Positions 12,601 through 24,600 of a DNA stretch of 64,000 nucleotides are shown here, piece by piece (the first letter of the stretch is position 1; each line of letters begins with the position of its first letter). The notes under the pieces are model-generated. The model was not told where the DNA came from. It searched no databases and saw only the letters and a list, made by a program, of their open reading frames with translations. The DNA is from Symsagittifera roscoffensis (lineage: Eukaryota > Xenacoelomorpha > Acoela > Convolutidae). Both the position numbers and the translations under genes were made by a program. The stretch spans positions 2,204,073-2,268,072 of the forward strand of contig NC_087063.1 of NCBI RefSeq assembly GCF_963678635.1. Reading direction: 5' to 3'.

Positions 12601-15600
12601 ATAATAGCCAAAATTGGTCGGAATATAAAACAGCAAAAATAAACTTTTCGTCATTTTGAAAGTCAAGAGGTTTTAGTAAAACTAACGACATATTTTCAAT
12701 CCTCGCTGAAAAAATGTCATCAATTCAACTAGAAACTAATTTTTTTTGAAAATTTTGTGGACCCAAATTTTAGGTCGGCAAATGCTGTTTTTTTTCTCAC
12801 CAAAATCTACACAAAAAATTGATTTCAATTAAAAATCTTTGCAAGTGTGTGATATCTTTCACCTTGAGGGACTGTGCGACATTGTACTGCCCTGCCCAGT
12901 TGTTGGACTTGTAGCCCCTGTCACTCAAGAGGAAGCTCTCAGTTGCCGAATGGAGTACTGGGTTTAAGTAAGTGGAGGCACTCAACTGACACGGGTAGTT
13001 CTTAGTCAAGTCGTGTACGTCTATCTTGCCCGAGCAGGTTGCCTCTGACGAAAAAGCATTCTTTAACGATTTTTAAAGATTGGAGTATAACAGAAAATTA
13101 TTTAGGACCGATAATGTTTTTAGAAAAAGTTTTTAAAAATTATCGCCGAAGCTCGTGTTGACTTAGCAGGGATATTCATCCCTGATTCAGCAATATACCA
13201 TGAATATGGCTCCACTCTTTGATATGGTTCCACTCTTTGATGATTTGAAGGTACAGACCTCGCTACTATTTTACTACATATAATTTTGGGCTTTGGTGTC
13301 ATATGCACTAAATGTAAGAGGATTACGCACCGAAAAATTGCGATAATTTGTTTTCAAAAATTCAAGAAAAGCCAAACACTTTCAAAAAAATTCCAAAAAT
13401 TCAAGAAAAGCCTTTTTTCTGAAGTTTGTCTGCTGCGTAAATATTTTTCGAAAATGGGTCTCTTTGTGTTTTGGGACAATTCTCAACATTTTCCACAATG
13501 GTCGTCAAAATTTTCAAAGTCAAACCCGCCCCCTACCCCCTCTCAGTTGTCCTAGATACCCCCCCCCCCCCCCCGAACTCTCAGCCTAGTAACAAACCCC
13601 TTACTGGTTAAAGGACCGTTATAGGGAAGGAGTATATGTTGCTTTGGGAAGGGGGTTTAAAAAGAAAGAGCCCAATTGTTTTTATAACCACTGTAACAAG
13701 AGTGATTTATCTACCTTGTACAATCAGTTGGATCTCTTCACTTCTGATTTTGGGAGCAAAAGTGGCCAGTGAAAACCTGGCGTGGTCGTTTGTGCGGTTT
13801 AGTTTCCTGTAGAAGTACTCGAAAGGCAGTGCAGTCAAATAGATGCGGGCACTTTTGAAGTAGCGATGGTTCTCTGCGAACTTGAAGGTAACGTTGAACC
13901 TGGAAAATCAGCTGATAAATTTATCAAAAAATTATCAAAAATTATCTACAAACAAGCTTCAGCTGATAACTATCAGCCTCGATCGATCCTTTTTGACAAA
14001 TAATAGTTTTCGCGGAAAAACAATAAAAAAAATTTAATGCAGATACTCTTTCCATGAGAATAGAAAGAAAAAGGAAGATTTGATAGAACAAGGAAATCAG
14101 TTGCGTCAAAGTTTTCTCAGCCACAATTTTCCAAACTTTGCCGATGAGCTATGCTAAAGTTTCGGCTCTTTTCCAGTTTCCCCCTTCAAAATATCGAGTT
14201 TTATATTTGTTTTACGTGTTATTACGGCTAAATGCGTGATGTTACGCTGTAAAGTATGAAGAACAAATCTGTTCAGAATTGTCGATTTGTTCATCACGCT
14301 AAATTTCATTGCATTATGACAACGTTAAATAGACTTTTCAAAATTGAATTTGAAAGGGGTGGAGAAACTGGAAAAGAGCCAAAGTTTCTATTTATAATGA
14401 TAAATCTGAGGATTTTTGTTGCCAATAGTCTTGGTGGGAAGGGGAGAGACAAAAAGTCGCTTTGAAAAGATCTTTTACCTCAGAAATTCCGTCTTTTCGA
14501 TGCTGCGGAACCAGAATTCAATTGAGTGGGGTCTGTTATTCTCAAAGTAGGCATCTCTGCCGATGTTGTGAACCCAGTCTGTCTCGTAGTAGTCGGCATA
14601 ACTCGGCAGGTGTACGACCACTTTGAAGTCACGTGCTTCCGCCGAAGAGTCACAGTCGTGAAATAAGTCCACTTGGTAGATGCCTTTGTCTCTGTTATAA
14701 AAAAAGGTTAAGTTGTTTTGAATCACTATTTTGATTTCATTTAAACTCATAAAAAAGTTAAAAACTGTTCACGCTATTGCATTTAAAGATTTTATTCCAA
14801 GACTAATTTTCGCAAAAAAAAAAATAAAATAAAAAACAGTTTGGCAGAAACCCTTGCCACAGTAGTTTTTAAAACTAAAGTCTTTTAAGTTTGTACATCG
14901 ATCCGCAAAAATAACCGATCCTAACGTTCGAAAAATTCCCATTAAATAAAAAAAGTAAATCTTCGTCAGGAAGTTATGTAACATTCTTACCCTGGCATCG
15001 CCTCTCGAGGGACCAAAAAGTAACTCGTCAGGTCCATCAACACCACTGGATATCGATCGGGTGTGAACTCCGTCTTAATAGACACCGGATAACTGGACAA
15101 CAACCCATGATACACAGCGAGAACAGACACAATCAGAGTCGCATCATCATCGACGTCTTCTAGGAAGAATTCGTCGTTTAGCTCGAAGTCAATTGCTATG
15201 AGAATGGAGTTGGATTGAGTGTCAGAGTCGGTTGGTCTGACAGTTGAATGAAAGGCTAATCTGGCATTGGCTACAAAGAAAAACTGTTATTTTCAATCCA
15301 GGTTTAAATTTAGTTAAATATTTTTAGCATCAAGATTTAGAATTTGAAAAAAAAATTGTAGTTTTACTATTTTTTTTCGAAATAGAGTTAAAAATTTATC
15401 AATTCATTTCTAAAATTTTTTTAAAAAATTGATGAAGCAATGGATTGTTAAAAGTTGCTTCCAAAAAGTTTGATAGAGGTTAATAAAAAATTTTATTCAA
15501 CATGGATCATGTTTTCAGCAAAAAAAAACCGTTTGTTTTTTCATCCAGTTTTTTATCTAGAAAATTTTCTTCGAGTTTTTCATGAAGTGGATTATCTGAA

Positions 15601-18600
15601 AAAATTGAGTTGAAAAGAGACAAAAAATTATAGTTTAGGCAACCATGCTGTGCCAAAAGGTACTTACGGATATGCGAAATAACTCCCAGATTCAGATACG
15701 CCGCTTGTGCTTGCAGTCCATTCGAACTCAGTGAATCTGTGAAATCTTTTTTGTACGACAAAAAATTGATTTGCATCGTATCGTTCAGATCGCAAGCTCC
15801 GTAAATGTCTGTTCCGATGTCCAGCAAATGCATTCCGAGGATAGTGAAAGCGGCTCCCCCTTCGAATGAGTTCCCTGAATGGTTCCACGAATATTCGGGC
15901 TCAATTACTACTTGGATCTCGTCGGTCATGAAGTCGTCGAGAAATACTAAAAAAAAACAGCGAATTACATTCTTTTGGTTCAGTTGAAATTAAAAAAAAG
16001 AAGCTTCCCTTTTTCACCATACACAAAATATAAACGAGAATAGCCGGTTGCTGTGCAAGTATCACAGAATGTTCCGAAAATATTCAAAAAACTACAAATT
16101 AAAGTTCAAATTATTGAGTTCTTCAAACTAGTGTCGCTTTTTGTAGGTGGCGTGATGATAAAATAATTGTTGTGATTTGTTTTATGATTATCATTATGAC
16201 CTTTGGTATTGATACCAGTCAACACTTTACATGAATCGACCATCGGTCGATCACTACAAAATGGTGTTAGTTTTTGGAAGAAAACATTTTGATTCACACT
16301 TCATTTTACTTCTTTTATTCTTTTAAGTGTTTGTACCTAACTGTACATACCTACCTAGATTATTAGTACATTTTATTAAATATAAACACCCGCGTCAAAG
16401 CTGGTAAATTTTTTTTTATATTAGCTCCTGCGAATCGCAGAGGAGCTATCAGCAGGCCTTAACAGTCCTGTCAAGGATAGTCCATTTGTATTATCTCCCC
16501 ACATTCCAGACAGTGTTATTTTGCTAAGCGAAGCTGTTTTGTGCGACTCAAGGCCGTTTTTTTTGCGTCTAGAACTTTTACGTGGTACCACTATGCAGCC
16601 AAATTTGGTCAGGTTGTGGTAGAGGTGGAGGCCAAGTGAGAGCTTGTCCTCACACACTATCATTGCCATGGCATGGGATCGAATACACGATCTGACGATT
16701 TAAAAGTGAACGCCTTACCACTGTGCTAAGTGCCTCCTTAGCACATTGGTAAATTAGGCATAATCGACAACAGTTGCCTTCGAAAAAATCAAACAAAAAA
16801 TGACAAAAAAAAACGTTTTTTTCTACTTATTAAACTAAAATTAAAAAAGTAATAAAAGAAAAAAATGTTGACAGGTAAGTGCCATACGTATTTTCTATCT
16901 ATTAGAAAAATTTGAGTTTCTTAGCCTAAACTACCAATTTAACAAGTTATCCTCGCTTTATTCTGTCAAAGTTGGACAAAAACCAAAAGTTTCAAACGGG
17001 CCAAACTGACAAACTTGATATGGAAATTGATCCTTAAATCAAATTTTATATAAATAAAACTGTAAGAAGTTGGTTTACGATAGCATATTTAGACGCGTAA
17101 ATTGATTTAAAATGGATTGAATGGCTTTTTACGGAAGAAAAAAAATTAATTGCCTAAAAATGTAGACAAAATTGATTCAAATCGCCTTAACTCGACATCG
17201 TTGTTACTATTATTTGGACGAGAATAAGTCAAAGTAAGTTGACAAAAAATGCATTCAGAATCGATTGAATTTTTTTTTCAAACTGCATTTTTGTATCAAA
17301 CTAAATCGATTTTAATTTGATTCAAATCCTGTTTTATTAGATTTTCGCTATATTATCTGTAAAAAAACCGATGATTGCAATCCAATTCTTCTCAATGCGA
17401 AGGTTTTTCTCGGCACTGGAAGTTTTTTTGAAAATTTTTATGTTGTTGGATTCACGACTCAAAGAGTTTTAAGAAGATATGCCAAGCAACCGATTCCAAT
17501 GATTAAAACCCGAATATACAAAGTTCTTCCCCATTTTCAATGGTCGGACAACAAAATTGAATTTTTCACGTGATTTCTTCTAATTAAAACTATTGAGTCG
17601 ATTTATTTTTTTACGCACAAATTTTCTAAAAAAAATTTATTTAAGTCATATGGGGCCATAACGGTGGTCAGAAATAATCGATCAATATAAAATCAAAATA
17701 ATCGATCAATATGAAATCGGCGATTGAATATTGCCGTGAATTTTGAACCTTTCAAAAAGAATTCACAATTTTTCTAAAATCATTCAAATCAGCATGTTTT
17801 GACACCTGAAAAAATGGTATCTGTTTTATCGCCACTTCATCTCAAACTTATCACCACTTCATCAGTTTAAGCATTGTCTGTTTCTGTTATTTCCTCAATG
17901 CGAGACCAAATTATATTGTTGGGCGAAGCTCTTTTTTGCAATTCTAGGCTGTTTTGTTTTGCGTCTAGATATATTAGCAAGCGCAAATTACCCTCTAATA
18001 TGAATCTCTCTGGTGCTCCTGATTTGGCAGAAAATGGCCTGTCATTCACAATTCTGCCATCTTTCTCCTTGTGCATCTGCGTGGAGATCTCTTTTCCAGG
18101 CACCACTGACGACTGCAGATCCTGAAATTATAGGGAAATAACGAAAACGGGTTGCGGTTGTCAGAGTAAAACAGATTGTTCTTCAGTAAACCTTTTTTTG
18201 CGAATCACTTAAAACAAAATTTAAAATGCAAAATTTTATCAAAGCGTTTTTAAACAACATTTTTTTCATTTTTCGTTTTGAATTTTTATAATGGCTTGAT
18301 ATTAAAAAACACAATTAGTTTTTTACCTAAAAATCTTAAAAAAGAGTGAGCTGTAGTCAATTTATTTTAACCTACTCCTCACTCTTTGTCTAAATTAGCG
18401 AAAAATTGTTGCCGTTTGTTCGGGACACTGGAAAAGTTTTTCCTGCAAATCTCATTGCGGCTCGAATCACGATTGGAAAGGATTATTGGGGCGTTTTTGA
18501 TGTTTAAATGCTGTTGTTTTCGAGCTTATTTTTGAGCTTACAAATTGCTCTGATCTGAAGAAAAATCTTTCACCTTCGGTGATTGGAACCGCAGTAATCT

Positions 18601-21600
18601 GAAATTTCTAAAAAGGGAACAATTGCATTTTGCTGATTTAATTTTTTTTGAATAGAAGTGAAGTTGGGTTAAGTGCTTAGTCTAAGCTGTAGAAAAATGC
18701 TCAAAATGAGGCAAAATTTGTCTGGTACTCATGGTTTTTGCAATTTGCCGCCCGCTGAATTTAAAAAAAAAAGAGTTACGTTTGCTTTGGTTATACAGAT
18801 ATTTTAATTTCTGATATTTTTTGATAAAGCGACAAAAACGAACAGCTCCGATTAATTTGTACAATATTTTTTGCTTGTTTTCTTTTGTGGTAGAGTTTGC
18901 ATTTTTTCCACTTTTACAACTATTTTAGAAATGAAAACAATGATAAAATTAAAATGAATACATTGACGTGAATGTCGATGAAGCTAGCAGTGACTGGGAA
19001 AGATTGATTCTCCACTTCATCATGGACAGCTCCGATTAATTTGTACAATATTTTTTGCTTGTTTTCTTTTGTGGTAGAGTTTGCATTTTTTCCACTTTTA
19101 CAACTATTTTAGAAATGAAAACAATGATAAAATTAAAATGAATACATTGACGTGAATGTCGATGAAGCTAGCAGTGACTGGGAAAGATTGATTCTCCACT
19201 TCATCATGGACTACAATGGTGAGTTCCAATCCCAATTGAGTTCCAAGAGTGCAGTATTCATCTACTGCTACCACCGAAGAAAATAGGATCTGAAAATACA
19301 GTCAGAATTATCAGAAAACAAACAAAAAACTTGGTGACATTGAAAAGCATCATAAAATTATTGAACTACTTTTTAGTTGAAAATGACAAACGGTTTTATA
19401 AAAATTTGCTAGAAAAATGGAGGAAATCATCTTCAAGTACTTTAGAGCCTTTGAGTGTTCTGGGAGTGCTTGTAAACTCGGGAGCGAGCGCTCGAGAGTC
19501 GACCAAAAAAACCTCATCAAGAAAACCCTAGATCTGCCCTTGCCTGCGGCTCAAAAGTATTTTTAGTGTTGTGCAGGGGCAGATCTAAGACTTTCTCGAG
19601 GGGTGGGGGCGGATATTCAAAAAATTTTTGAAAAATTTGACGACCTTTTTTTTAGGTCGATCAAATTGATTTTCCGAGCTCTCCTAAAGCACAAAAAGAC
19701 ACTGCTTCGACCAAACTTTCTGCGCCGCAGGCAAAGTTATTGTTAAAAAAACAGGTAAAAAAACCGTTTTTGGGCACTTTTTGGAAAGTTTTGACAAAAA
19801 AATCGGGTTTTTTTGGCGCGCTCTCCCCCTCAAAGTTAGTATATATTGCCGCCAAAGGCGCCTTCAGAAAAATTTTACTGTCGGTCGGCCAAAATGGATT
19901 TCGTGAAAAGTACCAAAGGAGGGAGCCTTTGGGCAGGCAGGGGGTTGAATCCCTGAATAGTGGGGGCGTCCCCCCCCCCTAGATCCGCCCTAAAAAAAGG
20001 TCGACAAAATGTTGGTCTACTATCATCGGAGATTGTATCGTTTAGATTTCATTTGTTTTTAACTATGACGTAATACCTAGTCGGCGCTCAAATATGGTTT
20101 TATGAACTGTGATAGATGCATAACGTATAAATTTAGAGTTTAATTTAGTTGAAGGGGGCACTATACTATAGTGAATGAGTTTCGAAAAACAGTTGGTTTT
20201 GCAAGAACTAAAGCTCTTCAAAGCTACCACCCGTTAACTTGCAGCTATTTTATGGCTATCTGTGTGACCAGTTGCAGGTGGTTTGCTCTTCAGATTCGTT
20301 CCTTAATTTAACACTCTTCTTTTGACTCTCTCGGCATTAACTATATTTTTGGTGTATAATCAACTTTCTCGTATATTTTTCGCTCCATTTTCATTTTTTT
20401 AGTTCACTCGAGCTGACAATTTTATAATACCTTTGCTATTTTTGAAACTGTTTTATTCTGACAATTTTTTGCTGAACATTTTTCAACTTAGATGATATAT
20501 AATTATTAGGTATTTTGTTTGAAGAGCAAAAAAACTGGCATCAAGTCGTTGCGTAAAGAAGTAATAATCGATAGCTTTCTTTTGAAATTTCAGAGCTAAA
20601 TAGAGAAAAAAATAACAAAAAAATTGAGAAAGCTATAGTTTGTTTCTGATCTGTAAATAAAAAATTGTATTAGTCAAGAGTTGTGCAGAATAATTTTTTT
20701 CGAAATCACCTGGTTTTTTGGGTCAGTAGTGACAATGTCGTTTTGGTTAATGTTGAGGTTGCTAATCATTCCAAAGTCTGCGTAAATTTCGTTCGGTGAC
20801 CACTGGCATTCAGTGTGGTAATACCTGAAACAAAATCAGTTGTATTAAAATTGATTTTGATTGCTTACATCATTAGTATTGATTGCTTACAGGTGTGCAA
20901 TGTGTTGTGTGAATTTTCGGGTATCACAAAATATGTTGCGAGGAATCAAGATTTAGTTTTCGGACGAAGTTTAAACGAAACTTTATCATGTGAGTTTAAA
21001 TGAAAACCCGATTGTTGAGCAAGAATTACAAAGCGATCCGACCGTATACATTTTGAAATAAAATTAGAGGAAAAAAACATCTGCATTTTTTTCCTGGCCA
21101 CTTTTTTTTTTTTAGAAATTTGGAAAAAAAAATGGGATATCGAATTGTAAACAGCAGGATTCTTGTAAATGTTTGCCCCTGTATGAACGGTTTCTGTTAA
21201 TATATGCTCAGCAATAAAGAGTTTCAAGAACAAAAAAAAATTCAGGAGTGCCAAAAACTAATTAGTAAGCAAAAATTTGCAGAAAAAAAAGAAAAATTAG
21301 TTACTAGATAATGTGTATGTGGCAAAAAAAACAGCTACAAATGATGCAGTGTATATAGTTGTAACCGTATCAAATACAAAAAAACTTATTCTCAGCATTT
21401 TCTGTCATAGATTTTTCTCTGAAGATTATCCCGACAATTAAAGACGTTGCCTCAAAATCTTCGCTCTAAAAGCCTGTTTGACAAAGATGGCCAAAATTTA
21501 AAGCAAAACCAGAAATAAAAATCATTTGAAAGCACTCAAATTTAAAAATTTTTGAAAAATTATCAACTGTAGAAATTACAGAATTACAACTGTCGCAATA

Positions 21601-24600
21601 TTTGAAACTTTTGGGTGCTTTTTTTTTAAATTTTCGATCTCTTGTACTTCGGCATCTTCGAATAACCCCTACGTTTTATTACGTTAAAGCGGCCCGAAAA
21701 ATCCACCATGTGCGATGAATTCCAACCTAGGACACTTCGTGATAAGATTGGAACAAACATTGAAACAAGTTTCAACTTCAGTAGGCACGCAGAGTTTTCC
21801 TCACTCAGAACAGTTTTTCAGCTTGAAGTCACCAATCATTGCAATGCTCTCCCCATATGACATCATCTCTAAGCTTTCCAGTTGAACCTGACATGATCCA
21901 GAAGACTCTACAACTACAGATTTCAGTCCAAGTTCGAGCCTCCAGTTACTTTCAGACGCAAAGTAAACGTTGAAAGCTACAGAACTCGCACCAGATTGTG
22001 GTATCAACATTGGTTCGTTTTGGAACTCGGTTGTAATTGTTGGCTAAAACCAACAAAAAAAAACAGATCCAGAAGGCGCTTTTGTGAAAGTCGATTCGGT
22101 ATCCTTATCAGTGCTATTACAAATGCAAATTTCATCAACACAGTTTTCTTCTGGTAAAAAAAATATGTTAAAATAAGTTGGATGATTCAATATTTTTCAC
22201 CAAATTTCGTACCGGAATGGATTGTCGATAACTTTTGTCCAGAGTAACATTCGATTAAAAAAATAAAAATAAAACATACATCGATAATCAATTGCTTATG
22301 AACATTAGCAAGCAGATCTACGTCTTTTTCGGTCGAAAATTTTTTTTGATTTTCCTTCTTCAAGCTCGCATTTTCAACTGTAAGCATCCATATTTCGTTT
22401 AAAGATAAATTTTTTAATTGTTATATTTCATTTATTACAATGATAACCGGTAACTTTGGAAATTACACAGAATTTTTAAACCATAGTCTTACAAAAAAAC
22501 AATGTTTTTTCAAGTTAGTGTCATTTTTTCTGTGTGGTGTGATTGAAAAGTCTGAACAAAGAAGAATTAATTAGGCATATTCGATAGTCATAGTCAAATA
22601 GGGCACTTGTAATGGATTTTTTTTAAAAATAATCGAAAAAAATTGTAAAAAAGTTTAACTTTCACTATTTCTTTCTAATTTTTTTTTGCAGAATTTGTTT
22701 TTAGAACTTTTGGAAATTTGACTCCCAAAATGCCGCGAAACTGCCAAAATGCCGCAAAAACTAGCTTTGCTCGAAAAAAATGAATTTTTCACCGCTTAAA
22801 TTAGCTATTGTAATCCTGCACTCTGACTTAATTAGCTAAAAAATCGACCAAAATTTAAAACTTTCAAACCGACAACTTTTCTCGACAATTGCCTCAAATC
22901 ACGACTAAAAAAACTTTAATACCTTTAATACGATATAATAAATATATATATATCTATCGACCCATTCCGATAAATACTTAAACATGCATGGAAAACAAAA
23001 AACTAATACACAACCGAAAACAAAAGTCCTCTGCATTTTTCGAAAGCTCGGAACAAAAAACAGTTTTTTAAAACTGAGGAATTAAATTGACCAAAAATTC
23101 TCCGACATAAAACCTTCGCTGCATTTAATTAATTTTTTCCTGTTGCTGTTAGGTTCATTGAATATAAGGAAAAAAATTGTAATTGGGTTTGTTTTAATTT
23201 TTTTCTTTTTTTTATCCGACATTTTAAAAACCTGAAGGAACTGTATTTAGGGTGGGCTTTAGATCGTTTTATCTTTCTGTTTTGTCTTTCACGCTAAATT
23301 AGGTTCCACAAAAATTTATCAGAATGGGTCATGTGATACTTAATATAAAGGCTTTTTCAGTCGTCAATCAAACGATTTTAAAAACTTTCCAAAACTTTTT
23401 TCCAGTGCAGAGAAAAACTGTTTCAAAATTTTTGAGCTGTAGTCAAATTTAAGTTAATAATAATAATAAGCACAGACCATTTAGGCTAAGGAACACTTGA
23501 TTTCACCAAAAAAAACAGTTTTGGAAGCTTTACTCTTGTCCGTTAAATTTTTCATACAAAATTAAAGTTCTTAGTTGAGAAATTAGGAAAATTCTAGAGG
23601 TTTTAAAAAAAATTTTTTCTTCATTTATTCGCTTAGTTATTTATTGGAGACATTTTTAGTATTTTAAGCCTAATCACTAATTTTATACGCGTTTGTATAG
23701 TTTCTTGATTAGAGCACGCTAATTTGAAGATTAAAAAATTTTTTTCGTAATTTTTTTACGAATGTGGTCGGAGCATTCTGTGCTACTTGCACAGAAACCG
23801 GCTATTCTTGTTTTCTCAATTTTTGGTTTCAGCGGAACATCAGCCACCAGAAAAAAATCATCGTAAGCGTCGAGTTATATATCAGAATAAAGCCCCTTCA
23901 TTCGTGATTTGATCAACTTAAAAATTTTCAAAAAATTCTCCTAGCTTGAAATTTTTTTAAATTCTATTTTTTGGTTCAGATCTTCTTATCACAGCACGCA
24001 AAAAATGACGACGCTAATTTGAAATTTTTCTGTTATTTTGTCTTGAGATTATGGACGGATCATTTTTTGCTACTTGCACGCACAGTAACTGGCTATCCTT
24101 GTTCCTTTTGAGCTTTTCTTACTGCTCTTTAAGCAGTTCTTGCTGTTTGTGGATGCTCATGTTGTTTGATATGAGGTCTATACACCCCTCAAAGTTAAAC
24201 AAAAGCCAAAAAAATCATCAAAAAAACTTCTTATAGCGTTTTTCTTTTTTGTTCAAACTTTTGTGATTTCTACTCGCAACACAAAAGCAACATAACGTAT
24301 TTCTGTTGAAACTTGCTTTCCACTGTCAAGACAAAAGCAGCATTTCACTCCCAAATTTGGTTGTTTCAGCACTATTTTCATATGCGAGAAATACGGGAGA
24401 CTTTGTACGCTTGAGTTTTGTTTTTTGCTTTATTGCTTCTCCTTCTCGGATTTTTTTGGCGTTTATCTCAGCAGATACTTTGCCATTACCCAACTAGCGC
24501 AATCCACATTTTTTGTTTCTTAAACTTAGAAAAAAACAGAGTTATTTGCTGAAATCCAGAATCGTCGTAGCTTTTATTAAATTAAAGACTTTAATTTCAG

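Noticed and set aside
13286-13555. 89-codon plus-strand frame
   Set aside because: Sits in an intron of the minus gene, Lys/Phe-rich from AT composition, ends in a poly-C tract.
18565-18610. Possible 25-base exon in intron 17 (acceptor aaatttcag, donor gtgaaa)
   Set aside because: Including it would break the frame between exons 17 and 18.
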